Shown here piece after piece: positions 40,934-50,203 of a stretch of DNA of 50,373 nt. This DNA comes from JAXMHQ01 sp046346665 (GTDB lineage Bacteria > Verrucomicrobiota > Verrucomicrobiia > Limisphaerales > JAXMHQ01): NCBI GenBank assembly GCA_046346665.1, contig JAXMHQ010000035.1, positions 1 to 50,373 of the forward strand. Reading direction: 5' to 3'. The notes under the pieces are model-generated. The model saw only the letters and a program-made list of their open reading frames with translations. It made no database searches and was not told where the DNA came from. Position 1 is the first letter of the stretch; the number at the start of each line of letters is the position of its first letter. The translations under genes were made by a program, and so were the position numbers.

Positions 40934-43218
40934 CCGTGCAGCGTCCGGTTGAGAATTTCGAGTTGAGCGTCGCGGGGCAGATCGACGAAGCGCGCGCTGA
41001 ATCCGCCGACGCGCACCATGAGCGATCCCCATTTTTCGGGTTCGCGCATCGCTGCGGCGAGGTCGTCCGCGTTGACGACGGTGATCATGGCCTGCGCGCC
41101 GCCCTGGCGCCAGTAGGCGCGGAGCACCGATTCCAGCTTGGGCAAATCCTGGCGGAACAGGGACGGTGCCAGCTTGATATTTTGAACCGCGCCGGCATGG
41201 AGTTCGGGTGAGAGTTTGACCAGTGAATTCAAGAACGCCGTCAGGCCGTTGCGATCCGCTCCGGGCGCAGGGTTGTTTGCATTCGCCATCGCGCCGCCCG
41301 CCTCCCGGCCGTCGGCCGATGCGGCCGTTTTGCGCCCGAGGACCACGTTTGCCCAGTTGTTGATGATGACCACGAGGTACGAGTCGAGCCCCACGGCCTT
41401 CGCCGAATCGCGCGCGGCGGCGCACACTTGTTCGTGCACCCGCCGGGCCATGGCATCCGCGCCATCGTCGTCGTTGCCATACTTGGGCGCGTCGGCCAGG
41501 CGCTGCCGGAGTTCGGGGGAGTCTTTGAAATTGCGATCGCAGGCGGAAACGACCTCCGCGAGGCTGAACGTTTTTTGGTCGAAGACAACCTCCCGGATCG
41601 CCGCGAGGCTGTCGGCTGCGTTGGTGTTGCCGTAGGTTTCCAGAGTGCCGCCGAGATGACGCGCACCGCCGTCGAACAGCGCGCGGCCGCGCTCGAGGCA
41701 GTCGTCATACAAAAGGCTGAGGAACAGGAACGGCGCGGTTTTCCCCGCGACGTCGTATTCGATTTTTTCCTGCAGTGCGAGCGCTTCGACGCAGGTTGCC
41801 ACTTGTGTTTGATAGGCGGTCCAGACCGATTCGAACGACGTCCAGGCGGCGGGATCGCCGGTGGCCGGTCCGGCGATCCTGCCCGCGACCGGATCGAACC
41901 CGTTGTGCAGCGCGACTTCGAGGCATTTCAGCAGGTTGATCACGCCGCTTGGCGTGCCGACGCTGCGGTGTTCGAGAACGTATTCGCCGCAACCGAACGG
42001 CGTGTAATGCACGGATTCGGATTCGGGCACGTTGAACGACTTCGCAACCGCCGGCACGTTCACATCGTCGTTGTAAAGAATGGGAAACGTGCAGCCTTCT
42101 CCAATCGCGGCCAGCGCCGCCTGCATGAGAGCGGGGTTTTGTCCCTCGTAAAAGCGCAGCGACAGTTGCGGTTGGTCCAGGCGGTTCCGCCGCGTCGCCT
42201 CGATGGCCAGCCGCGCAAATTCGTCCGACGCAGCTTCGTCGGGCCGCCCGCGCCCCCCGATGATCACCCGGTTGTTGAAACAGTTGTCGTAACCCTTCAT
42301 CAGCCGCCAGAGCGATTGGATCAGCTCCAGCGCCTGGTTTTCTGTCAACCGGCCGGATTCGAGGTCACGTTGTAGAAACGGGCCGAAATAGACGTCCATC
42401 CGACCGTAGTTCCAGGTGCCGGAGACCAGCGCGTACAGCCACATGAGTTGCATCGCCTCGCGCAGGGACGCGGGCGCGCGACGGGTCAGGGCTTCGAGCG
42501 TGGCGGCGATTTCCAGCAGGCGGAAGGCGTCTTCGGGATGCGCATCGGCGGCTTGCCTTCGCGCTTGTGCCGCATAATGTCCGCAGCAGCCGCCCAGCAA
42601 ATCCAGCGCGCCCAGCATCGCCGACCCGAGTCCTCGAACAGCGGGATCGGGCGACGCCCCGAGCTTCGCGTCGACGCGGGCGCGCAGGCCGGGAATCCCA
42701 TCGCGGACGAGCAGGCCGTAGTCGAGTTGCGTTCCGCCCAGCCGATACAAAGGGAACGCCATGCCGCTGTCCTCCATCCAGGCGTCGGACGGAAGCGTGG
42801 CGTTCACCCAGTCGGGGCAGGCGGCCCGGACTTTCGAGGCGGTGTTTTCCGATCGCCAGAACGCGAGCATGTCGTCGACGCGCCGGCGTTGCGATGCCGG
42901 CACGGCGGCCGTGGACAGGAGCCTTTCAATTTCGGCTTCGCGGCAGTAATAACCCAGGCCGCCGCACTCGGGTGAAAAGCCGGCGAAAGGATACCGGATC
43001 CGGCCGGCGAACAGGTCGTCGGGCTGGACGGGTTGCAACAACGCGGGGAACAGGACGCGCAGGCAAGCCAGTTCGCGCTTTTCGATCGGGGCGGCGCGAT
43101 TCGCGCGGAAGGCATCGGTGAACGCCAGTTCCAGCGAGAAGAGTTCTTCCGGGTTGACCCCGGGCTCCGCGGCGCGGCGGAGCGCGTCATCCATGCAGAG
43201 TTCCGTGAGTGTTTTCAT
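40930..43218 (-). CDS. Glycyl radical enzyme, pyruvate-formate-lyase-like, substrate unknown
   Basis: The 762-residue protein has the C-terminal radical loop RVGGFSARFVDLP, with the radical expected on G739. The thiyl site is C410 in TPFGCGEY, with E412 two residues on as in the dehydratase/lyase classes (G-C-x-E). PFL itself has two adjacent Cys; this has one, so it is not a true PFL. The context GCGEYVLEHRSVGTPSG differs from the GCVEP of glycerol/diol dehydratases and CutC as I remember them. It starts directly at the end of the PhyH stop codon (TAG-ATG, no gap) and overlaps its activase by ATGA. Such enzymes are cut by oxygen, so it should work under anoxia. The reaction cannot be named. 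Confidence 0.9.
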   Translation of the reverse strand: MKTLTELCMDDALRRAAEPGVNPEELFSLELAFTDAFRANRAAPIEKRELACLRVLFPALLQPVQPDDLFAGRIRYPFAGFSPECGGLGYYCREAEIERLLSTAAVPASQRRRVDDMLAFWRSENTASKVRAACPDWVNATLPSDAWMEDSGMAFPLYRLGGTQLDYGLLVRDGIPGLRARVDAKLGASPDPAVRGLGSAMLGALDLLGGCCGHYAAQARRQAADAHPEDAFRLLEIAATLEALTRRAPASLREAMQLMWLYALVSGTWNYGRMDVYFGPFLQRDLESGRLTENQALELIQSLWRLMKGYDNCFNNRVIIGGRGRPDEAASDEFARLAIEATRRNRLDQPQLSLRFYEGQNPALMQAALAAIGEGCTFPILYNDDVNVPAVAKSFNVPESESVHYTPFGCGEYVLEHRSVGTPSGVINLLKCLEVALHNGFDPVAGRIAGPATGDPAAWTSFESVWTAYQTQVATCVEALALQEKIEYDVAGKTAPFLFLSLLYDDCLERGRALFDGGARHLGGTLETYGNTNAADSLAAIREVVFDQKTFSLAEVVSACDRNFKDSPELRQRLADAPKYGNDDDGADAMARRVHEQVCAAARDSAKAVGLDSYLVVIINNWANVVLGRKTAASADGREAGGAMANANNPAPGADRNGLTAFLNSLVKLSPELHAGAVQNIKLAPSLFRQDLPKLESVLRAYWRQGGAQAMITVVNADDLAAAMREPEKWGSLMVRVGGFSARFVDLPRDAQLEILNRTLHG

Positions 43219-44049
43219 CTAATGCCCTTTTCTCCCGAGGTTGGTGCGCTTTGGCATGAGTTCCGGATAGGCGCGGTTGGGATCGGCATAGACATTGCCG
43301 GCGAGATCGCGCCCGTGCGCGAGGTAAAGCTGGTGCCATTGGCGCGCCTGCTCGTTGAGTTTCACGCGGGCGGGAATGTAGCGCATCGTGTAGCCGCAGC
43401 GGCGGCGCTGGCTGGTGTTGGGCGGACTTCCATGAATCAACCGCCCGTCATGCAGGCTGCACTGGCCGGGTTCCAGCACGCAGGGGATCGCGCGCCGATC
43501 CTCCCGCTGCGATGGCGTGATCTCGGTCGGGAAGACATTCCTGGAGGTGTCGACCGGGTCGTAATCGGAATAGCCGTGCTTCCCGGTGTTGTGCGTGTGC
43601 GGGATGACATACATGCACCCGTTTTCGGTCGTGGAAGGATCGATGGCGAGCCAGACGGTGACAACTTCCATCGGGGCCAGCATCGTGCTCCAGTAGGCGG
43701 AATCCTCGTGCCACGGCACGCGCCGGCCGTCGCCCTTCGGTTTGCAGATGAAATGGCTGGAGAACAGGGCGATGTCCGGTCCGATCAACGGTTCCACGAG
43801 GTCAAGAACCTCCGGGGCGAAAAGCCATTCGAACAATTTCGGATTTGTGAAATGCGGCACATCCATTCCCTCGGGCCGCTCTCCGGCGGGCCACGCCTGC
43901 AGCAGTTCCTCGAAATACTCCTGCAAACGACGAAACTTCCCGGCCGGAAAAACCTTTTCGGAGGGCAGCAGGTAACCTTCCGTTTGAAACCGCGCGACCT
44001 GGTCCGGGCTCAACCGCGGCCGCCGATCGCTGTATTCCGTGGCATTCAT
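43219..44049 (-). CDS. Phytanoyl-CoA dioxygenase (PhyH)-family Fe(II)/2-oxoglutarate oxygenase
   Basis: The ATG at 44047-44049 gives 276 residues. The iron site reads H114-x-D116 in PWHEDSAYW and H206 in LHDGRLIHGSPPN, and an Arg in RRRCGYTMRYIP probably binds 2-oxoglutarate. Length and motifs fit the PhyH family, which hydroxylates diverse small molecules. It is the first gene of an operon with a glycyl radical enzyme and its activase and is divergent from an AraC regulator. The substrate is unknown; the neighbours suggest a small organic molecule processed by either an aerobic or an anaerobic route. Confidence 0.9.
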   Translation of the reverse strand: MNATEYSDRRPRLSPDQVARFQTEGYLLPSEKVFPAGKFRRLQEYFEELLQAWPAGERPEGMDVPHFTNPKLFEWLFAPEVLDLVEPLIGPDIALFSSHFICKPKGDGRRVPWHEDSAYWSTMLAPMEVVTVWLAIDPSTTENGCMYVIPHTHNTGKHGYSDYDPVDTSRNVFPTEITPSQREDRRAIPCVLEPGQCSLHDGRLIHGSPPNTSQRRRCGYTMRYIPARVKLNEQARQWHQLYLAHGRDLAGNVYADPNRAYPELMPKRTNLGRKGH

Positions 44050-44129
44050 CGCACACAACCTAGCCGGGCGGTTGCGGACTGTCTTGCCGGGGATTGACAT
44101 TTTCTTATGGTCTATTGATCTTGAGCGGC
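44050..44129. promoter_or_regulatory. Divergent control region between the PhyH-GRE operon and the AraC gene
   Basis: This 80-bp gap must hold both promoters and probably the AraC operator. TTGACA occurs at 44094-44099 on the plus strand, but no good -10 lies at the right distance before the AraC start. No clear inverted or direct operator repeat was found. Confidence 0.45.
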
Positions 44130-44984
44130 ATGGTGCCGGTGCTGCATTGGAGTCGGATTGCGGGGAGCGACGCGTTTCACGTCGCGCGGGTGACCGTGAC
44201 GCCGCGGAATCCGACGGCGTTGCACGGGCATGATTTCGCGGAGTTGTTCTGGGTGGAGGAGGGGATCGGGCGGCACCGGTTGGCGCGCGGCTCGGAGCCG
44301 CTGGCACGGGGCGATCTTATTTTTGTGAAGCCGACCGACGAGCACGGCCTGTCGGCGCAGGCGCACCTGCGGTTCACGAACGTGGCGTTCCCGATGGACA
44401 CTTACCGGTGGGCGCGCGACCGGCGTTTCTGCGGCGCGGATCCTTTCTGGCCGGAAGGGGCGCCGCGGGTGTTCCGGCTGGATGCGGGCCAGTTGAACCG
44501 GCTGGGGCGGCTGGCCGACGAGTTGTTCGCGGCGCCGCGCCGGGCTCTGTTCATCGAGAGTTTTCTGCTGAACGTGTTTTGCTGCCTGCAGGCGCACGGC
44601 GATCCGGGCTTGCCGGAGGATCTTCCGGAATGGCTGCGGCGCGCGTGCGTGGAGATCCTGAAACCGGAGCAGTTCCGGCTAGGCGCCACCGGGTTCAGCC
44701 GGCTGGCGGGCCGCAGCCCGGAACACGTCGCGCGGGTGATGCAGCGGATGTTCCGCCGGACGCCGTCGGAATACGTCAACGAAATCCGAATGCAATACGC
44801 CAGCCGTCAACTGGCGATGAGCGACGCCAAGATCTGCGACATCGCGCTCGAATGCGGCGTTCAGAACCTGAGCCACTTCTACCAGCTTTTCCGGAAATTC
44901 TCCGGCGTATCGCCCGGTCGCTACCGCGCGCAGCAGCACCGCCTGACCGGTGCGGGCGGCGCCAGGCTGGAACGATTCAGTTGA
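44130..44984 (+). CDS. AraC-family transcriptional regulator
   Basis: The ATG at 44130 gives 284 residues. The N-terminal half is a cupin-like sensor domain (LHGHDFAELFWVEEGIGRHR, ARGDLIFVKPTDEHGL). The C-terminal half has two helix-turn-helix units, ending DIALECGVQNLSHFYQLFRK and SGVSPGRYR, the AraC signature. It is transcribed away from the PhyH-GRE-activase operon and probably controls it in response to the substrate or a related sugar. A TTG at 44094 would extend the protein by 12 hydrophobic residues and is less likely. Confidence 0.93.
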   Translation: MVPVLHWSRIAGSDAFHVARVTVTPRNPTALHGHDFAELFWVEEGIGRHRLARGSEPLARGDLIFVKPTDEHGLSAQAHLRFTNVAFPMDTYRWARDRRFCGADPFWPEGAPRVFRLDAGQLNRLGRLADELFAAPRRALFIESFLLNVFCCLQAHGDPGLPEDLPEWLRRACVEILKPEQFRLGATGFSRLAGRSPEHVARVMQRMFRRTPSEYVNEIRMQYASRQLAMSDAKICDIALECGVQNLSHFYQLFRKFSGVSPGRYRAQQHRLTGAGGARLERFS

Positions 44985-44992
44985 AAAGGCTT

Positions 44993-45142
44993 TTAACCAC
45001 GGATGGACACGGATGGACGCGGATACAGAATGGTGAAAGCCAGTTTCCGGGGGTGCTTTCAATTCACCGTTTGGCCTGCGTTTGATTCTCCGAGTGCGGC
45101 GGTTTTTTATCCGTGTTCATCCGTGTTCATCCGTGGTTTAAA
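44993..45142. repeat. Inverted repeat with CACGGATGGA decamer arms (family E)
   Basis: The left arm, 44993-45025, begins TTAACCACGGATGGACACGG, about three 10-bp units. The right arm, 45109-45142, is the complement (TATCCGTGTTCATCCGTG, ending CCGTGGTTTAA). It fills the gap between the convergent AraC and GH43 genes, so it may stop both transcripts. Confidence 0.88.
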
Positions 45143-45180
45143 TTGAACCGTAGCGGCTAGGCGCCGGGTGCCGCGGCGGT

Positions 45181-46569
45181 TCAGGGCGCGATCGGATCGA
45201 CCTCGAACCTGTCGACGGCGATCGTGCCCGGCCGGCCGGCATAGAATTTAATGTCATTGTCGCCCTCGCGAAGGTGGATCACACCCAGGTCCATCGTTTT
45301 CCACTCGGTTGATTTTGGAAACACGATGAGTTTTTCCCAGCTTGTTTCGCCGTGGACGGGATCGACGACCAGCGTTCCGTTGACCATGACTTTGTGAGTT
45401 TCGTCGCCGTCGGGTGCGAGGTATCGGATCCGGAGCCGGGCGCTGCAGGGTTTGGCCACCTGGGCCAGGACCGTCGCCGCATTGCCGGGCGCGTCAAAGC
45501 CGGTCACATAGCCGGACCCGCTGAACCCGCCGCGGAGGTGTTCCGCGTGCGTCTCCAGCAGGCTGCCTCCGGCCGCAACCCCGTTTTCCGCCTCGAGTTG
45601 AATTGTGCAGCGGGACGGGGCCGCCGTGACGCCGAAAGCGATCCCGTTGGTCGTCGGTGTCACCGGCGCAATGGAGCCGTCCGGCCGGTAGTCCATGAAA
45701 TCGGCCATCAGATTCCGGCATTCGCTCATGCCGCCGGACACCCAGGAGCTGTGGTAAAAGGCGATCCAACGGCCCTTGTATTCGATGATGGATCCGTGGT
45801 CCGTGCCGGCAAATCCCGGATAGGAATCGATGTATTCGCCTTTGAACTGGTAGGGGCCGAGCGGTTTGTCGGCCGTGGCGTAGAACATTCGCTCCGGCCA
45901 TTTGCCATCCACCAGGCCGGGGTAGGACAGGTAGCATTTGCCCTGGTATTTGTGGATCCAAGGTCCTTCGAAGACATACTTCAACTGTTGCGTGAGATTG
46001 GTGATGGTGCCGGGAACGACCGATTTCAAATCGTCGGCGAGTTGGGCGCCGGAGCAGCTTCCGCCGGCGCCCCAAACCAGGTAAGGTTTCCCGTCGTCCA
46101 CGAACAGGGCGGGATCCTGTCCCCACTCGACGCCCTGGATGTAGCCGATGTCGGTGAACGGGCCCTGTGGCAGGGGGCTTGTGGCGAGGCCGGTGCGGAA
46201 CATGCCCGTCCCTTTTTCCTTCATGCAATACACCAGGTAATACGTGCCCTTCCAGTAAACCGCGTCGATGGCCCAGGCATGGCTGACGGCCCACTTCACA
46301 TTTTTCACGTGAAGGACCTGTCCGTAGTCGATCCAGTCGACGCCGTTGGTGGTGGAGAACACATGATAATCGGACATGGAATCATGCGTGTTCGCGCCCG
46401 GTTCGTCGTGGGATGTGTAAAGCCAGAGCCGGTCGTCGCCGGGCCAGACATGGGCCGAGGGATCGGCGGCGTAGAGGTGCCAGATGAGCGGGTTGCCTGC
46501 GCGGCTGTCGGGTGCGCAGGCCAGGAGGGCGAGCGCCGCGAGGACGGATTGGAGTCGTTTGTTTGTCAT
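45181..46569 (-). CDS. Secreted GH43-like glycosidase with C-terminal CBM6/CBM35-like module
   Basis: From the ATG at 46567-46569 the protein is 462 residues with a signal peptide (VLAALALLACAPDSRA). The five-bladed propeller of GH43 is suggested by D36 (YAADPSAHVW, base), D152 (WGQDPALFVDDG) and E201 (VFEGPWIHK, acid), in the right order and spacing. After about residue 320 a jelly-roll module follows (QLEAENGVAAGGS; GFSGSGYVTGFD; DNDIKFYAG), like CBM6/35. Likely substrates are arabinose- or xylose-containing plant or algal glycans. Its ATG overlaps the preceding stop by one base (TGATG), so it is in the same operon. Confidence 0.85.
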   Translation of the reverse strand: MTNKRLQSVLAALALLACAPDSRAGNPLIWHLYAADPSAHVWPGDDRLWLYTSHDEPGANTHDSMSDYHVFSTTNGVDWIDYGQVLHVKNVKWAVSHAWAIDAVYWKGTYYLVYCMKEKGTGMFRTGLATSPLPQGPFTDIGYIQGVEWGQDPALFVDDGKPYLVWGAGGSCSGAQLADDLKSVVPGTITNLTQQLKYVFEGPWIHKYQGKCYLSYPGLVDGKWPERMFYATADKPLGPYQFKGEYIDSYPGFAGTDHGSIIEYKGRWIAFYHSSWVSGGMSECRNLMADFMDYRPDGSIAPVTPTTNGIAFGVTAAPSRCTIQLEAENGVAAGGSLLETHAEHLRGGFSGSGYVTGFDAPGNAATVLAQVAKPCSARLRIRYLAPDGDETHKVMVNGTLVVDPVHGETSWEKLIVFPKSTEWKTMDLGVIHLREGDNDIKFYAGRPGTIAVDRFEVDPIAP

Positions 46570-48137
46570 CAATTGGTTTGGTTTTGAAATGTCGTGGCCG
46601 CGCTTTGCGGGTGCGGCTGAACAATGGCAATCGCCAGGCCGGGATCGGATTTGTCCCCGGGCGAAGATGCCTGGAGGCCGATGCTGTCGATAACGGCGCC
46701 AGGGATGGTGAGGGTGTTGCCCTGGATTAGAACCCGGCTGGTGATGTCGGTGGATTCGCGGGCCAGGATGTCCTGCGCGAGGACGGTGCTGCCCGTCAGC
46801 GGTTGGTTGAATTGGAACTTGAGGCTGGCGTATTTGCCGAACACTCCGATCAGCCGGGGAACAGCGCCGAGATCGAGGCTGATGTCGGCCCGGGGCGTCC
46901 GGTAATCACGCTCGCTCGAGCCGGCGCTGGAGGTCCGGCCGAGGGTGGCGATGCTGACGACGCCGTTGGGATTGCGCGAGGCGATGACGAAAGGGGGTTC
47001 TTTTCCGTCGAGGCGCACGTCCGGGAGCGGCAGGCCGCGCGCGATCCGGGCCGGGGCGGTGTTGGTCGACCAGGCCCCGGGCTCGGTGTGGACCCAGCCT
47101 TCGCCCGCGTGAAAACACCAGGTGTCCTCAAGTTTGTTCGTGTCGACGGTGACCCGGCCATCCACGCGAAACGGGGGTGCGACCCGGTGCCAGAGCACGC
47201 CGCGCTCGATTTCATTCAGGCAATTCTTGAGATCGCGCGTGACGGGTGGGAATGCGAAGTCCTGGCGGCCATTCGGCATCGAGCCGTTGAGCGGGTGGCG
47301 CATGATTCCGATCGCGCAGCCGAGCGCGGCGCCGATTGTGGCTTCGTCCTCGCAATTGATAATCCCTCCGGCCTGCGGATCGGCGCAAAAGCGGAGGGCG
47401 GAGGCGACGCGGTCCAGGGTCGAGGGAATCGAGGTGACGGATTCGACGTCGTAGGTGCGGAAGGTGTCGGCGAACCGGATGCAATCCCAGTTCAGGGCGT
47501 GTTCGACCAGGAGCTTCGGCGCGTTGGTGTGAGCCCAGTCTGTCAGTGAGCGCCGCCAGCCGGCGTCGTCCGCGTGCTGGCCCCAGTCGACCTTCCAGTA
47601 ACCCCATCCCGCGGCGTTCATCCACTGCAGCCGTTCCACGTAGAAATCGTGGTCGTTCACCCCATCCGCGCCTCCCTTGTTGGCGCAGATCCAGCCGCCG
47701 ACCGCCCGCCAGCCGGCGGCCCGCACCGCGTCGTTAAGGCGCTTCAGCTTCTCAGGCTCGGTTCCCGTCGAGGCGAACGACGGGAACCGGACCGGGCTCA
47801 GGATATCCGCCCCGAACACATAATTGGAAAACCCCACATCCCAGGAATCGTCCATCACAAAAAACAGGTCCTGGCGAATGCGCGGGTAGAATCGCGTCCA
47901 GCCTTGCAGCGGCCCCCCTCCGAAGAGATTGGTTTCGGTGAGCGTGTTCCTCTGGGCGTCGTTGTTCGTATAACTGGAAACGTAACCCTGGATGTTCCAA
48001 GTGCAGAAATAATCCGGCGCCGTTCCAGGCGTCCCGGGAATCAGGCTTGGATTGGCCGATGCCGTTTGCAGCAGGGCCGCCGGCAGCGCGATCCAAATAA
48101 CGGTCGCGGGGAGGAATCGGCGGGTGGAGCGGCTCAT
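46569..48137 (-). CDS. Secreted clan GH-D-like glycosidase (GH27/GH36-type alpha-galactosidase-like)
   Basis: The ATG at 48135-48137 gives 522 residues with a signal peptide (VIWIALPAALLQTASA). The barrel portion shows FVMDDSWD (95-100), similar to the DD-W site of GH27, and GYWKVDWG with D184 as candidate nucleophile, as in the K-x-D motif of the clan. A C-terminal beta region follows. Family membership is by motif resemblance only, and the protein could belong to a less known related family. It overlaps both neighbours (ATGA upstream, TGATG downstream). Confidence 0.65.
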   Translation of the reverse strand: MSRSTRRFLPATVIWIALPAALLQTASANPSLIPGTPGTAPDYFCTWNIQGYVSSYTNNDAQRNTLTETNLFGGGPLQGWTRFYPRIRQDLFFVMDDSWDVGFSNYVFGADILSPVRFPSFASTGTEPEKLKRLNDAVRAAGWRAVGGWICANKGGADGVNDHDFYVERLQWMNAAGWGYWKVDWGQHADDAGWRRSLTDWAHTNAPKLLVEHALNWDCIRFADTFRTYDVESVTSIPSTLDRVASALRFCADPQAGGIINCEDEATIGAALGCAIGIMRHPLNGSMPNGRQDFAFPPVTRDLKNCLNEIERGVLWHRVAPPFRVDGRVTVDTNKLEDTWCFHAGEGWVHTEPGAWSTNTAPARIARGLPLPDVRLDGKEPPFVIASRNPNGVVSIATLGRTSSAGSSERDYRTPRADISLDLGAVPRLIGVFGKYASLKFQFNQPLTGSTVLAQDILARESTDITSRVLIQGNTLTIPGAVIDSIGLQASSPGDKSDPGLAIAIVQPHPQSAATTFQNQTN

Positions 48138-49114
48138 GGTTTTGCCGGAAACGTTTCGCCGGTTTTGAGATTGATCGACCATTCGGCCGGCGCGGGCAGT
48201 TTAAGGACGCCCCCGCCGATCTGCATCGGCATCCACAGGTACCGCGAATCGGCCAGGTTTTTCGGATTCCAGATATCGCCCAGGAAAAGAACACTGGTGG
48301 ACTTTTCCCCGCTCACTTTCAGCAGGAACGAGGATTGCGAACCGTAGGTCTTGGTTTCCGGCGGCGCGATCTGCTTCAACTCGGACCAGGGACCCGCCAG
48401 CGATGTCGCCGTGGCATAACGATTGGGATTTGGATCCCAGCCGGTCAGGTCGGATCCGATCGCGTAATACAATCCGTCGTATCGAACGATCGCCCCGCCT
48501 TCCAGGTGTGCCGGCACGAGGCAAACTTCGTTATCCACATCGAGGTAATCCCTGGACAGCCGGGCGATGCGGAACCCGAACGGCCTGTCTTCGAAGATGA
48601 GGTAAGCCTGCCCGTCGTCGTCGATGAACTGGCCGATGTCGCGGCTTTCATGGTTCAGGGGCCGGAAGGATCTCACGTAGACGTAATCTCCATCCGGCCG
48701 GTCGCACTTGAATACGGCGACGCTGGCAAATTTGTAACTGCCGTCGTCAATGTGGGCGTAGAGCACGTATTGTTTGGTGGCGGCATTGTAAAACACTTTT
48801 GGCCGCTGCAGCACCCAGCCGGGCCCGAGATGCTCCGGGTCCGACAGGCGGACGACCTGTTTCCGAAATGTCCAGTCCACCAGGTTCTCCGACGAGTAAC
48901 AGGCAACGCAGCGTTGGTCCTTCGGGTTCTCCGGGCTGTAATCCTCCCCAAACCAGTAATAAGTCCCGCCGACGCGGGTGATGCCCCCGCCGTGCGCCTG
49001 GATGTGCCGGCCCCGATTGTCGAGCCACAGGCTGCCCGGCTTGATGCCCTCCGCGCCGGCCTGGCCGGCGGCCAGCACCCACGCCGCCATCAACAGGTTC
49101 AGTCGCAATTTCAT
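48134..49114 (-). CDS. Secreted GH43-like enzyme, resembling the exo-beta-1,3-galactanase subfamily
   Basis: This 326-residue protein has signal peptide LLMAAWVLAAGQAGAEG. The opening HIQAHGGGITRVGGTYYWFG, then VLQRPKVFYN, and later RDIGQFIDDDGQAYLIFEDR resemble GH43 subfamily 24 (Gal-beta-1,3 exo-galactanases), in which the usual catalytic base Asp is absent. If right, it would act on type II arabinogalactan, which fits an operon with arabinosidase-like and alpha-galactosidase-like enzymes. The subfamily is from memory. Its stop overlaps the next start by ATGA. Confidence 0.7.
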   Translation of the reverse strand: MKLRLNLLMAAWVLAAGQAGAEGIKPGSLWLDNRGRHIQAHGGGITRVGGTYYWFGEDYSPENPKDQRCVACYSSENLVDWTFRKQVVRLSDPEHLGPGWVLQRPKVFYNAATKQYVLYAHIDDGSYKFASVAVFKCDRPDGDYVYVRSFRPLNHESRDIGQFIDDDGQAYLIFEDRPFGFRIARLSRDYLDVDNEVCLVPAHLEGGAIVRYDGLYYAIGSDLTGWDPNPNRYATATSLAGPWSELKQIAPPETKTYGSQSSFLLKVSGEKSTSVLFLGDIWNPKNLADSRYLWMPMQIGGGVLKLPAPAEWSINLKTGETFPAKP

Positions 49115-49153
49115 ATCAGTAACCTAGCTGTTACAGGGGTACATCCATCGAAG

Positions 49154-50197
49154 TCAATCCTGTCGGGCGCCCCGGGCCGCGCGATCCCCGCGGGGCGCAA
49201 GAGCGCGAAGGGTTTCCGCGGCGTTGGTGCCGGTCAGGTAGCATGGGTTTTCCAGTTCCTTGCCGAACCGTTCTGCGACCAGAGGCCCGTTCTGCAGGCG
49301 GGCATCGCCCCAGTCGGCCCAGTCGAGCGAATATTTTTTCGCGTAATACGCCCAGTCCCAGTTGATGTAACAAAACGCTTTCACGTTCGGATGTTCATCG
49401 ATGAACCGGAAATACGGCGCAAACCATCCGTTCCAGCTTTCCATGCCTTTCAACGTCGTGACGTAGCGGGGTGTGGATTCCCCGATCATGACCGGTTTGC
49501 GATGTTTCAGGGCCTCGTTCATGAACAGTTCCACGACGGCATTGCTGGCGAAACCGTCGGTGCTGAACAAATCGATCGCCCACCAGTCGACGACCTCGTC
49601 GCCCGGGTAGAATCTTGCATAATCCTTCGGCAACGCACCGGCTTCGGCGCACCAGACGGTGGCGACGTTGGTGGCGCCGGCCTCGGCGAGGAAGTCGTGC
49701 ACGCGCCGGAAGACGGCGCGGTAGCTGTCCGGCGTGTAGCCGTTCCAACTGCCGTGGAATTCGTAGCCGATGCGCAGGTAAACCGGCCGGCCCAATTGAA
49801 CCAGCCGCCGGCTCATGCGCTTGAGGTTGACGTCGTATTTGCCCTTTGCCGCCTCAGCGTCGTAGGGCTTGCCGTGTTCATCGTCGAAACCCAGACCGAT
49901 CTGTGGGACGGCATACCAGGGAAGTTTGGCGAGCTTTTCGTTCAATTGGTCGAAGAACAGATCCATGTTCGTGTCGTGGGCGTCGACGTAATCCATGAAG
50001 ATCACCGGGTCCGCGCGCCGTTCCAGCGCTCTTGCATACGCCAGGACATCGTCGGGCTCGACCTGTCCGGCGCCGGTGAGGATGTGTCCGGCCGGTTCCA
50101 GTCGCGCTCCGAAATCGACCCGTGGCAGCGGCGCTGCAACGGCGGCGGTGGCGAGTCCGAAGGCGAGCGCGGCGGAGAGGTGCGCTTCGAGGGTCAT
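49154..50197 (-). CDS. Secreted GH26-like glycosidase (beta-mannanase family)
   Basis: The 347-residue protein starts at the ATG at 50195-50197 with a weak signal peptide (LSAALAFGLATAAVAAPLP). LRIGYEFHGSWNGYTPDSYR places E146 as acid/base, and KPVMIGESTP places E240 as nucleophile; between them FYPGDEVVDWWAIDLFS matches the GH26 YPGD-x-VDW block. GH26 members cut beta-mannan or mixed-linkage glucan. Its stop is 39 bp before the next gene of the operon, and the gene upstream ends only 6 bp before its start. Confidence 0.8.
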   Translation of the reverse strand: MTLEAHLSAALAFGLATAAVAAPLPRVDFGARLEPAGHILTGAGQVEPDDVLAYARALERRADPVIFMDYVDAHDTNMDLFFDQLNEKLAKLPWYAVPQIGLGFDDEHGKPYDAEAAKGKYDVNLKRMSRRLVQLGRPVYLRIGYEFHGSWNGYTPDSYRAVFRRVHDFLAEAGATNVATVWCAEAGALPKDYARFYPGDEVVDWWAIDLFSTDGFASNAVVELFMNEALKHRKPVMIGESTPRYVTTLKGMESWNGWFAPYFRFIDEHPNVKAFCYINWDWAYYAKKYSLDWADWGDARLQNGPLVAERFGKELENPCYLTGTNAAETLRALAPRGDRAARGARQD

Positions 50198-50203
50198 TTT
50201 ATG

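Noticed and set aside
44094..44129. Sigma-70 promoter for the AraC gene starting with TTGACA at 44094
   Set aside because: No acceptable -10 lies 16-18 bp downstream, and the ATG at 44130 is too close. Kept only as part of the general control region.
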